Source: Ilumatobacteraceae bacterium (GTDB lineage Bacteria > Actinomycetota > Acidimicrobiia > Acidimicrobiales > Ilumatobacteraceae). From it: a DNA stretch of 64,000 bases. The position numbers were made by a program, and so were the translations under genes. Positions within the stretch are counted from its first letter, which is position 1; each line of letters opens with the position of its first letter. Under the pieces are notes generated by a model. The model was given only the letters and a program-made list of their open reading frames with translations. It had not been told where the DNA came from and did not search any database. The DNA lies in contig JABSQH010000064.1 of assembly GCA_013213745.1 (NCBI GenBank), positions 1 to 64,000 of the forward strand, given 5' to 3'. Of this stretch, positions 1-7,497 are shown one piece after another.

Positions 1-653
1 CCCTGTTGGCTGCCGGCTCGGCGCTGTTCGTAGTAGCTCAGAATCTGGAGTTCGACGGCGAGATCGACCTTGCGGACCGAGATCCCGGAGGGCACGGCGA
101 TCACGGTTGGCGCGAAGTTCAAGACGCTGGTGACGCCAGCGGCGACGAGTGCGTCGGCGGCGTCTTGGGCCGCGGATCCGGGGGTCGCAATGACACCAAT
201 CGAAATGTTCTTCGATCCGACGATCTGGACGAGTTCGTCGACGTGCCGGACACGCACTCCTCCGACCACCGTGCCGATCTTCGAGGGCGACACGTCGACC
301 ACACCACCGACGGGGAACCCACGTTCGCCGAAGCCGCCGTATCCGGCGAGCGCTTGGCCGAGATTGCCCGCACCGATGATGACCACCGGCCAGTCGTGAG
401 TCAGGCCGAGCTCGCGTTGGACCTGGTACACGAGGAACTCAACGTCGTAGCCGACGCCACGGGTGCCGTAGCTACCGAGGTAACTCAGGTCCTTGCGCAC
501 CTTCGCTGCGTTCACACCGGCAAGTTCGGCCAACTCCTCGGAGGAGATGTTGGTGACGCCGTCGTCGAACTGTTCGGTGAGGATTCGCAGGTACACCGGC
601 AGACGGGCGACGGTCGCTTCGGGAATTCGTCGGCGCGTTCGCTGGCCAGCCAT
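1..653 (-). CDS. rex: Redox-sensing transcriptional repressor Rex (partial, C-terminus cut by window edge)
   Basis: Rex senses the NADH/NAD+ ratio and represses respiratory and fermentative genes when NADH is low. The visible 217 residues start at an ATG and read MAGQRTRRRIPEATVARLPVY, followed by the winged-helix segment (SSEELAELAGVNAAKVRKDL) and then a Rossmann NAD-binding core with VVIIGAGNLGQALAGY. This order is diagnostic for Rex. The frame runs off the left edge; full Rex proteins are about 210-240 residues, so only a short C-terminal piece is missing. A matching operator lies 19 nt upstream of the start, implying autoregulation. The window also carries respiratory oxidase genes, a typical kind of Rex target, but no operator was noticed at them. 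Confidence 0.93.
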   Translation of the reverse strand, partial: MAGQRTRRRIPEATVARLPVYLRILTEQFDDGVTNISSEELAELAGVNAAKVRKDLSYLGSYGTRGVGYDVEFLVYQVQRELGLTHDWPVVIIGAGNLGQALAGYGGFGERGFPVGGVVDVSPSKIGTVVGGVRVRHVDELVQIVGSKNISIGVIATPGSAAQDAADALVAAGVTSVLNFAPTVIAVPSGISVRKVDLAVELQILSYYEQRRAGSQQ

Positions 654-671
654 CACCTTGAAGCTAGAGCC

Positions 672-689
672 TTGTGCACACTTTCACAA
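672..689. promoter_or_regulatory. Rex operator (ROP) upstream of rex
   Basis: The 18 bases TTGTGCACACTTTCACAA match the Rex consensus TTGTGAA-N4-TTCACAA with a single mismatch in the left half and a perfect right half. The site lies between the stop of the acyl-CoA ligase gene and the rex start codon, where a repressor would control rex itself. The consensus is established knowledge; binding here is inferred. Confidence 0.75.
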
Positions 690-761
690 AGCTGTGCGCG
701 AGAAGGCTCGCAGGGGTGCCGTTCGGGAAGGCGATCGCCGGCGTCGACCAGTGGAGGTTGA

Positions 762-2276
762 TCAGGCGCCGACGCGCAGCGACTCGTCGAGGTTTCGGCG
801 CACCAGCTTGCCGTGCGTGTTGCGCGGCAACTCGTCGACGAAGATGATCTTCGAGGGGCACTTGTACCGAGCCAGACGGTCGTGGCTGTAGTCGACCAGC
901 GCGTCTTCATCGAGATCGGAGTCGGCGGTCGTCACCACAAACGCCTTGACCGCTTCGCCCGTATTGGGATGGGCGACACCCACCACGCCGGCCTCCAGCA
1001 CGTCGGGGTGGGTCATCAAGATCTCTTCGACTTCAGCCGGGTACACGTTGAACCCCGACACGATGATGAGGTCCTTGCTGCGATCGACGAGATAGAGGTA
1101 GCCGTCGTCGTCGGTGGTGGCCATGTCGCCGGTCATCAGCCAGCCGTCGTCATTGATCACATCGGCGGTTGCGTCGGGATCCTGCCAGTACCCGGCGAAC
1201 ACGTTGCGACCGCGCACCCAGATCTCTCCGACATCGCCGACGAGCGCATCACCGTCGGCGTTGACCAGCCGGACCTCGACCCCGCCGAGCGCACGTCCGA
1301 CCGATCCGAAGCGCACCTCACTGCCGACCATGGTCGTGACGATCGGGCTGGCTTCGGTGAGGCCGTAGCCCTCGCGGATGATCACACCGAATCGGTCGCG
1401 CATCGTTTCCGCGACGGTGACCGGCAGTCGCGCCGCGCCCGACAGTGCCACCCGCACGCTGGCGAACGTGTCGGGGTCGAGCTCGTCGAAGTGGGCGAAG
1501 GCCTTCCACACGCCGGGCGCTCCGGGAAGCACGGTGACTTGACGGTCGACGATCGTCTGCACCGCTGTGGCCGGATCGAACCGCTGGACCAAGACGATGG
1601 TTGCGCCGCGCAACAGCCCCATTCCGAGCACAACATTGAGGCCCATGATGTGGAACGCAGGGAGGAGCCCGAAGATGACGTCGGTTTCGTTGACCTGCGC
1701 CGAGCTGCCGGACGCCTGGTCGATGTTCGACAAGAGGTTGTCGTGGGTCAACATCGCCGCTTTCGGCGACCCGGCGGTGCCGCTGGTGAACAGCAGCGCA
1801 GCGAGATGATCGGGGTCGACGTCGACGATGTCGACGGGGTCGGCACTGATGAGGTCATCGAAGGCCATCGGGCTCCCCGGTCCACCATCGGTGCCATCGG
1901 TTTTGATCTCGACTTCGATCGTGGGCACCGCTGCTCGTTCGAGATTGCTCCACATCGGTGAGCTGACCTGATCGAGCACGACGGCCTTCGCGCCCACGGC
2001 GTTGATCTGATCGCGTACCTCGGGCGCCGGGCTCGTCGGGTTGAGCGGCACAGCAATAGCACCACGACCGAGGATCGCCAGATACGACACGACGAATCGG
2101 CGGGAGTTACCGAGGAGCAACGCCACGCGGTCACCGTCGCCGATACCCAGTTCGGCCAGGCCACCGCGGCAAGCAGCGACCTGAGCGCGCAGCTCACCGT
2201 AGGTGGTGCTGCGACGCCGGCCGATCAGCGCGACGTTGTCGCTGTCGTGAGCGTCGATGATGCTCGCCAGATTCAC
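762..2276 (-). CDS. Class I adenylate-forming enzyme, acyl-CoA synthetase (FadD-like)
   Basis: This 504-residue enzyme should activate a carboxylic acid, probably a fatty acid, with ATP and transfer it to CoA. Visible ANL-family motifs include the P-loop LLFTSGTAGSPKAAMLTH, YGLTEASP, a TGD motif, the hinge region DRSKDLIIVSGFNVYP, and the C-terminal lysine motif NTHGKLVRR. The GTG at 2276 (VNLASIIDAHDSDN) is chosen because a strong GAGGGAG ribosome site sits 6-7 nt upstream; the longer frame upstream has no such site and a non-coding look. Chain length and substrate cannot be read from the sequence. It precedes rex in the same orientation, separated by the Rex operator region. Confidence 0.88.
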   Translation of the reverse strand: MNLASIIDAHDSDNVALIGRRRSTTYGELRAQVAACRGGLAELGIGDGDRVALLLGNSRRFVVSYLAILGRGAIAVPLNPTSPAPEVRDQINAVGAKAVVLDQVSSPMWSNLERAAVPTIEVEIKTDGTDGGPGSPMAFDDLISADPVDIVDVDPDHLAALLFTSGTAGSPKAAMLTHDNLLSNIDQASGSSAQVNETDVIFGLLPAFHIMGLNVVLGMGLLRGATIVLVQRFDPATAVQTIVDRQVTVLPGAPGVWKAFAHFDELDPDTFASVRVALSGAARLPVTVAETMRDRFGVIIREGYGLTEASPIVTTMVGSEVRFGSVGRALGGVEVRLVNADGDALVGDVGEIWVRGRNVFAGYWQDPDATADVINDDGWLMTGDMATTDDDGYLYLVDRSKDLIIVSGFNVYPAEVEEILMTHPDVLEAGVVGVAHPNTGEAVKAFVVTTADSDLDEDALVDYSHDRLARYKCPSKIIFVDELPRNTHGKLVRRNLDESLRVGA

Positions 2277-2423
2277 GGTGCTCCCTCGATCCATCCGATG
2301 TGTGCGTGAACGCACGCCGATCCCCCAACACGGCACGGCTGAGCGTAGATCGGTGTGGCATCGAGAACAACAGCGACGCCGGAACACGGCCGAGCCGGAG
2401 GGAGCCCGACGGTGTCCGTCGGC

Positions 2424-2507
2424 TCAGAGCTGCAGCAATGAAATCGTGCCGGCCACCAAGATGGCCGCAAGCAGCAACCCGAGCGTCAAGGTGGTGGCAG
2501 GGCGCAT
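2424..2507 (-). CDS. Possible 27-residue single-span membrane peptide
   Basis: In the 300-base gap between the acyl-CoA ligase and the SAM hydrolase, an ATG-started frame encodes 27 residues (MRPATTLTLGLLLAAILVAG..., ending in SLLQL). It is almost entirely one transmembrane helix after a short basic start. Codon third positions are GC-rich like the surrounding genes. There is only a weak ribosome site (GGCGAG). No family is recognised. The rest of the gap shows nothing else. Confidence 0.35.
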   Translation of the reverse strand: MRPATTLTLGLLLAAILVAGTISLLQL

Positions 2508-2580
2508 AACACTCGCCACGATACCGGTGAGCGAGAGGGCTCACAGGGGGCCGCTTCACTCACCGGAGCGCGTCGGGGAG

Positions 2581-3459
2581 TCAGCGTCGGGTCGGGGTGC
2601 CGACGGGTTGGGTCAGCCCAGGGCCGTCGTCGTCTGCGCCTGGCGTGAGGGTGACTTGATCCCCCGGGGCCAGTTCGAGTTCCTCGGCCGCTGAGCGCTG
2701 GTCCAAAACGAGCGCCAACAGTCCAGTCGAGTCGAGCACGAGTCCGACCTCACCACCGCCGAGTTCGGCAAAGGCACGGACGCGACGTGCGCTGCGAGTG
2801 ACGGTGCCTGCGGTGGGATGTTCGACGCGCACTTCGATCTGCTCGCCGAAGGTCTCGGCGAGATCGTCGGGCGCAACGTTCAACTGGGCATTGCCGAAGC
2901 GGTCGACCCATAACACCTGGGCAATCACCCGCTCGTCATCGGCCTGCACGAGTGGGACCACGCCGGGCATCAACAGCTCGACGTCGAGGAGCGGGCCGAG
3001 TTCGGTGAGCTCGATGCCGTTGCACAGGTGCGCCGCCGCCGGGGCGAAGATGTCGCGCCCGGCGAAGGTCGCCCCAGGCGCGGCGAGTTGGAAGTCGGCA
3101 TTGGTCAACTCGACCGCCCGCTCGGCACCGCCCGCGAGCGCGACCGCCGGCGCCAGCAATCCGTTGTCCGGCCCGATCAGCACACCGTCGCCGCCCGCGA
3201 CTTCGACCGCGATCGCTCGTCGTTCGGTGGCCACGCCAGGATCGACGATCGCCATGACGATGCCGACGGGGACGTACGCGATCGATCGTGCCAGCGCCAA
3301 CGAGCCGCCCCGCACGTCATACGGCGCAATGCCGTGGGTCAGGTCGATCACCGTCGCATCGGGCGCGAGGTCGCGCAACACGGCACGAAGCACGCCGGCG
3401 AACTCGTCGTCGGTGCCGTAATCGGAGAGGACGCTGATCGTGTCGTACCGACGAGCCAT
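2581..3459 (-). CDS. SAM hydroxide adenosyltransferase (DUF62 family)
   Basis: Members of this family hydrolyse S-adenosylmethionine to adenosine and methionine using water/hydroxide; relatives are the fluorinase and chlorinase. The 292-residue protein has the family start ISVLSDYGTDDEFAGVLR, the segment VIDLTHGIAPYDVRGG, the conserved IVDPGVATERRAIAVEV and IGPDNGLLAPAV, and a C-terminal beta-barrel domain with DRFGNAQLNV. No halide-specific loop is apparent. The ATG at 3459 is preferred; a TTG nine bases upstream is an alternative. It stands alone between proC and the acyl-CoA ligase gene. Confidence 0.88.
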   Translation of the reverse strand: MARRYDTISVLSDYGTDDEFAGVLRAVLRDLAPDATVIDLTHGIAPYDVRGGSLALARSIAYVPVGIVMAIVDPGVATERRAIAVEVAGGDGVLIGPDNGLLAPAVALAGGAERAVELTNADFQLAAPGATFAGRDIFAPAAAHLCNGIELTELGPLLDVELLMPGVVPLVQADDERVIAQVLWVDRFGNAQLNVAPDDLAETFGEQIEVRVEHPTAGTVTRSARRVRAFAELGGGEVGLVLDSTGLLALVLDQRSAAEELELAPGDQVTLTPGADDDGPGLTQPVGTPTRR

Positions 3460-3708
3460 CGGCGGCAACCTACTGGCCGTTCAGCTGCGGCAACACGTCG
3501 TCCGGCGGGCGTCCGCAATCCGTTGCCGCAGCGGCGAACAGGCGGCCCAGCACGCGACAAGGGCCGGTGCCAACCCCCCGATGGCACCAGCCCTGTCGGC
3601 GCCGTCCACCGTTTCCGGTGGACGCGTCTCCACGAGGATCACCATAGGCGATCGCGCGCCGATGTGAAAAGGGGCACGTGGATATTTCTCGTGTTCACGA
3701 AGTCGCAC

Positions 3709-4557
3709 TCAGCCGAGCTCTCGGCTGCGTTGCGCCGCTGCGCGCACCGCGGTTGCAAACGACGCTCGCAGGTTCGCCCGGTCGAGTTCACCCAGTCCGG
3801 CCTCGGTCGTGCCGCCCGGCGACGTCACCTTGCGGCGCAACTCGGACGGATCGCCCTCGGCTGCTAGCAGCGCTGACGACCCGACCAGCAACTGGACGAC
3901 CGACCGCGATGCGACCTCGGGATCAAGGCCCTCGGCGACCGCGGCTTCGATCAACGCTTCGGCGACGAGGAACACGTAGGCGGGCCCAGACCCGACCGTC
4001 GCAGTAAACGCATCGAGGTGCGGCTCGGGGAGTTCCTCCACGATGCCGACGGCGCCGAGAATCGACGCCGCCCAGGCAAGATCGTCGGCCTCGGCTGCCC
4101 GTCCGCCGCTGATCGCGGATGCGCCACTCCCGACCAACGCTGGCGTGTTGGGCATCGCTCGCACGACGGCGACGCGCACCCCACCGCCGACTTCGCCGAT
4201 CGCCGATTCGAGCGCCGTGGTCGTGACCCCAGCAGCGATCGACAGCACGCGCGTGGCGCCGGCGGTCGCCGCAGTCGCCGCAGCGGCACCGGCGTCTAGG
4301 GGCTTCACCGCCACGACCGCGGCGCGGCAAGGAGGGCACTGCTCGAGCACGGTCACGCCGGGGTACGCAGCCGAGAGCGTCGTCCGCCGACCGGGGTCGA
4401 TCTCGACGACGGCAACGTCGTCGGCGTGGTGGGCGCCACCGCCGAGCAGACCGCCGAGCAGCGCCTCGCCCATGTTGCCGCCACCGATCAGCACCAGATC
4501 GAACGGCTCGGACGATGTGCTGTTCATCGCGGGGACGTTACCGACCGGGCGGGCCAC
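3709..4557 (-). CDS. proC: Pyrroline-5-carboxylate reductase
   Basis: ProC catalyses the last step of proline synthesis, NAD(P)H-dependent reduction of pyrroline-5-carboxylate. Features include the Rossmann start LVLIGGGNMGEALLGGLL, VVAVKPLD, VVRAMPNTPALVGSGASAI, and the C-terminal dimer domain with GSGPAYVFLVAEALIEAAVAEGLD and VTSPGGTTEAGL. Length (272-282 residues) fits the family. A GTG at 4557 has GGAGGAG 12 nt upstream; an internal ATG at 4527 is also possible and would start the protein only nine residues before the core fold. Confidence 0.95.
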   Translation of the reverse strand: MARPVGNVPAMNSTSSEPFDLVLIGGGNMGEALLGGLLGGGAHHADDVAVVEIDPGRRTTLSAAYPGVTVLEQCPPCRAAVVAVKPLDAGAAAATAATAGATRVLSIAAGVTTTALESAIGEVGGGVRVAVVRAMPNTPALVGSGASAISGGRAAEADDLAWAASILGAVGIVEELPEPHLDAFTATVGSGPAYVFLVAEALIEAAVAEGLDPEVASRSVVQLLVGSSALLAAEGDPSELRRKVTSPGGTTEAGLGELDRANLRASFATAVRAAAQRSRELG

Positions 4558-4638
4558 GAAGATGACCGACTCCTCCGATCGGCCCGCCCAGTCACCCCGA
4601 TATGGGCGGACAACGGCGACCGGCGGAACCCGACGGGT

Positions 4639-5100
4639 TCACGACGAGAAACGGCTGGCGTAACCGATGCGCAGCAGGGCGAGGAAGCACTGCTCGACCT
4701 GGGCATACAACGTGCCCAGCACGCGATCGAGCTCGTCGAACGTCACCGCCGATGCCGGCAGTTCGCCACGCAAGTACAGCGCATCCTCGGCACCGATCGA
4801 GAAGTGCGCTCCGACCAGCGTGTCGTTGCGCCGCAGCACATGCTCGTAGAGCACGGCGTGTTGCTCTTCGGGTGCGGGCATCACGTAGGTCTCGTAGCGC
4901 AACGTCCGCTGGCCGAGCGTGAGCCAGACGGTGGTGAACTCCTTGTCGTCGCCGCGCATCCGCACGTACCACCGGATGACGTCGTCAACGGCGCGATCGA
5001 TCGCCACGATGTGGTCGTTCCCAGCGCGCAACATCCCGAGCCACTCGTCGATCTGACGCTCGAGGATGGCCAGGTCAGTGGCGGTGTAGGCGTCGCTCAT
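4639..5100 (-). CDS. YbjN-domain protein of unknown function
   Basis: The 153-residue soluble protein resembles actinobacterial YbjN-domain proteins, an alpha/beta fold shared with type III secretion chaperones. Recognisable segments are YVRMRGDDKEFTTVWLTLGQRTL, a VLYEHVLRRND stretch and GALYL-like strands. No catalytic residues are evident. It starts 14 nt after the stop of mshA, so it is probably co-transcribed with it. A role linked to mycothiol synthesis would be pure inference from position. Confidence 0.7.
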   Translation of the reverse strand: MSDAYTATDLAILERQIDEWLGMLRAGNDHIVAIDRAVDDVIRWYVRMRGDDKEFTTVWLTLGQRTLRYETYVMPAPEEQHAVLYEHVLRRNDTLVGAHFSIGAEDALYLRGELPASAVTFDELDRVLGTLYAQVEQCFLALLRIGYASRFSS

Positions 5101-5114
5101 CGCTGGATCGCCGC

Positions 5115-6329
5115 TCAGTCACACGACACGCGCTCGCGGACGGACACATCGGTGTACACGCGACGCAATCGGGCGGCGGCAAAACTCCAGGTGTACCGGC
5201 GCGCCCGTTGGACGGCGGCTGCACCCATCTCGGCACGCCGCAGCGGGTCGCTGAGCAACTCGTCGATGGCGGCAGCGAACGCCTTCGGTGTGCGCTCGGA
5301 AACGAGTGTGCCCGTCCGACCGTCGTCGATCAGACTGAGGAGACCACCGACCGCGCTCGCGACGACCGGAATGCCACAGGCTGCAGCTTCGAGCGCGACC
5401 AGGCCGAAACTTTCGCTACGACTCGGGACGACAACGACGTCGGCGGCGCGGTAGTAGGACGACAGGATGTGGTGCGGCTGGGGCGCCACGAAACGAACGC
5501 GATCGGCGAGCCCGAGATCGTCGGCGAGTCGCTGCGCATCTGCCAGCTCCGCCGTGCCGGACGACCCACTCGCGCCGCCGACGACGAGCAGTTGCGCATC
5601 GGTCGCAGCGAGTTCGGCGAGGGCACCAATCGCCACATCGGGACCCTTCAGCGCCTGAATACGCCCGACGAACAGCACGACGGGCCGATCCGGATCGACA
5701 TCGATCGCGTGTCGTGCACCGCGTTGATCGCCCGGCGCGAAGAACGCGTGCTCGACGCCGGGAGCGACGATCTCCAAGCGACCCTGCGGTTCCCCGTAGA
5801 GGCGGCGGAACTGATCAGCTTCCGGCTCGCAGGAGACACAGATCGCGTCGGCGCACTGGACGATCTCGGCTTCCGCCCGGTCGCGCCATCCGGGCTCGGG
5901 ATCGCCGCCCTCGGCCTTGACCCGTGCCAGCGTGTGGAACGTGGTGACGAACGGCACGTCGAGTTCGTGTTTCAGTCGGTGACCGACGACCCCGCTCAAC
6001 CAGTAGTTCCCGTGGAGGACATCGGGACGTCCGTGGACGTCGAGCCAGCTGCGGACACCGTCGGCGAACGCATCGGTGGTGGCGGGGAGTTTCTCTTTCG
6101 GCAGGTCGTGAGGTCCGGCTTCGATGTGCACGACTCGATGGCCGGGCTCGACGTCGATCATCTCCGGCAGGCCCGGTCGATCGGCGCGGGTGAATGTCGT
6201 GCAATCGACGCCAGCCTGCGCCAACGCCGACGTCAGCTCGCGCACGTATACGTTCATTCCGCCACTGTCACCCGAGCCCGGCTGAAGCAGCGGCGACGTG
6301 TGGAGCGAGATGATCGCAGCGCGTTGCAC
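5115..6329 (-). CDS. mshA: D-inositol-3-phosphate glycosyltransferase (mycothiol synthesis)
   Basis: MshA transfers N-acetylglucosamine from UDP-GlcNAc to inositol-3-phosphate, the first step of mycothiol synthesis. The 404-residue GT4 protein opens with IISLHTSPLLQPGSGDSGGM and NVYVRELTSALA, the glycine-rich signature of MshA, and has the C-terminal GT-B donor motif SRSESFGLVALEAAACGIPVV. HGNYWLSG and TFHTLARVK are further MshA-type segments. It is slightly shorter than mycobacterial MshA because its N-terminus starts directly at the first strand. Mycothiol is an actinobacterial thiol, which supports the taxonomic call. Confidence 0.92.
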   Translation of the reverse strand: MQRAAIISLHTSPLLQPGSGDSGGMNVYVRELTSALAQAGVDCTTFTRADRPGLPEMIDVEPGHRVVHIEAGPHDLPKEKLPATTDAFADGVRSWLDVHGRPDVLHGNYWLSGVVGHRLKHELDVPFVTTFHTLARVKAEGGDPEPGWRDRAEAEIVQCADAICVSCEPEADQFRRLYGEPQGRLEIVAPGVEHAFFAPGDQRGARHAIDVDPDRPVVLFVGRIQALKGPDVAIGALAELAATDAQLLVVGGASGSSGTAELADAQRLADDLGLADRVRFVAPQPHHILSSYYRAADVVVVPSRSESFGLVALEAAACGIPVVASAVGGLLSLIDDGRTGTLVSERTPKAFAAAIDELLSDPLRRAEMGAAAVQRARRYTWSFAAARLRRVYTDVSVRERVSCD

Positions 6330-6416
6330 GACGGCGACACGATAACGGCGTGTCGGCGGACAATCTCGACCGTGCGGGTCAAGATCAGCGGTCTGGGCGG
6401 AACGGACCGTGTTGCG

Positions 6417-6914
6417 TCAGGAGTCGGCTTGGTCGGTGGCGCCGACACCGTCGATGTCGGCTTCGCCATCGCGATACCGGCGGACGAGCTCGGCGCTCAG
6501 CGCATCGAGTCGCTCGAACCGTGCCCGTCGATCCGACGACACACGTTGTTCGAATCCCGTGACCGCAGCGCGGAGCGCTTCGAGTTCGGCGGCATCGAGC
6601 GACGACAACCGGCCGAGACCGTGTCCAGCACAGATCTCGTCGAGCTCTACGGCGAGCGGGTGATCGCTCAGATCCTCGGTGGGACGCGGCGGACGGGCTG
6701 GGCCACCGGTGAGATGCGACGACAGCACCGAGCGCAGCTCCTCGTCGACGGCGCCGCCGCGCCGACCGACCTCGGCCGTGATGAGATCGAGCCGAGCTTG
6801 CGCAACGCGCCGGGCGTACGACACAGCGTCGTCTTCCAGCTGCAGTTGTGATCGCAGCGCGCGTAGCTCGTCGAGCGACAGCTCGTGCGGATCGGTCTGC
6901 TCGGTGGTGGTCAT
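6417..6914 (-). CDS. RsiG-like anti-sigma factor homologue with c-di-GMP-binding motifs
   Basis: The 165-residue helical protein matches the Streptomyces RsiG family, which binds sigma WhiG only when loaded with cyclic di-GMP. The known signature is E(X)3S(X)2R(X)3Q(X)3D, one copy per coiled-coil helix. Here helix 1 carries D28-S32-R35-Q39-D43 and the C-terminal helix carries E122-S126-R129-F133-D137, so each copy has one substitution (E to D, Q to F). The start (LSLDELRALRSQL) and end (LVRRYRDGEADID) also follow the family. The ATG at 6914 is chosen because AGGAGG lies exactly 6 nt upstream; the nearer ATG at 6920 abuts it. It overlaps the MoaD-like gene by 4 nt. No whiG gene is in the window. 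Confidence 0.82.
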   Translation of the reverse strand: MTTTEQTDPHELSLDELRALRSQLQLEDDAVSYARRVAQARLDLITAEVGRRGGAVDEELRSVLSSHLTGGPARPPRPTEDLSDHPLAVELDEICAGHGLGRLSSLDAAELEALRAAVTGFEQRVSSDRRARFERLDALSAELVRRYRDGEADIDGVGATDQADS

Positions 6915-7153
6915 GAACATCCTCCTGAGACCGGTGGGAGCAACGCCACCTCGTCGGCAGTGTCGACCGCGGTCGCTTCTTCGGCAGCAGCGCCATTGAC
7001 CCAGACGCGACACGTCGGCAGTACGGCATCGAACCGCTCGCCGTAGCGAGCCCGCGCGGCGTCGAGCACCTCGCCGACCGTCGACCCCTCGATCGTGTCG
7101 GCGCCGACGCCAGCGGCTTCGCGAGCCGCCGCAAACAGACGCAGTGTGGGCAC
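6911..7153 (-). CDS. MoaD/ThiS-family ubiquitin-like sulfur carrier
   Basis: The 80-residue protein (GTG start, PTLRLFAAAREAAGVGAD...) has the beta-grasp pattern of MoaD: LRLFAAAREAAG, a GEVLDAARARYG helix, VWVNG and DEVALLPPVSGG. MoaD and ThiS proteins end in Gly-Gly, which is adenylated and thiocarboxylated. Here the Gly-Gly (residues 77-78) is followed by Cys-Ser before the stop. The two Gly codons are also the AGGAGG ribosome site of the downstream RsiG-like gene. The start is uncertain because no clear ribosome site precedes it, but 80 residues is the usual MoaD length. Confidence 0.78.
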   Translation of the reverse strand: MPTLRLFAAAREAAGVGADTIEGSTVGEVLDAARARYGERFDAVLPTCRVWVNGAAAEEATAVDTADEVALLPPVSGGCS

Positions 7154-7251
7154 GTCCCCAATGTACAAGCGCCGGCACACCCACACGCTGGACCGAGGAC
7201 GGGCACCAGCTAGTGGTTCGAGCAGGTTCGTCTTCGAGAAGGCCGTCGCCG

Positions 7252-7350
7252 TCAGTAGGTGCCGTAGCTGTTGCGGATCCGACCGTCGGTGAAGAGCGTG
7301 TACAACCGTGCGACGAGATCGATCGGCTGGATCGCATCCCAGTGCCCGAC
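7252..7350 (-). pseudogene. Possible C-terminal remnant of a decayed gene
   Basis: Within the 344-base gap between the MoaD-like gene and the next membrane protein, one frame reads GHWDAIQPIDLVARLYTLF followed by TDGRIRNSYGTY and a stop. About 85 percent of its codons end in G or C, as in real genes here, yet it has no start codon and two TGA stops precede it. A second coding-like stretch (HGEEQNGKVMN) lies just upstream in a neighbouring frame, suggesting a frameshifted remnant. No family is identified. Nothing else is visible in this gap. Confidence 0.28.
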
Positions 7351-7497
7351 GATTCATCACTTTGCCGTTCTGCTCCTCACCATGACGGCCGCAAGCCGAC
7401 GTCGATTCACCCGTGCACTCGAACGAGCCTCGTCTGCTCCCTAGCTGAGAGACAGCCGGGCGACATCAGAACGGCTCGGACCCGCCGGGTCGTCGGC

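Noticed and set aside
3481-3708. A 75-codon minus-strand frame in the proC to SAM hydrolase gap
   Set aside because: Third-position GC is only moderate, no ribosome site or family; left as intergenic.
5208-6851. A 547-codon open frame on the plus strand
   Set aside because: It lies antisense to mshA and the RsiG-like gene, has no family features, and such frames arise by default opposite GC-rich genes.
7154-7497. A tRNA-Sec or other RNA gene in the gap after the MoaD-like gene
   Set aside because: No acceptor stem, T-loop or anticodon arm could be built.
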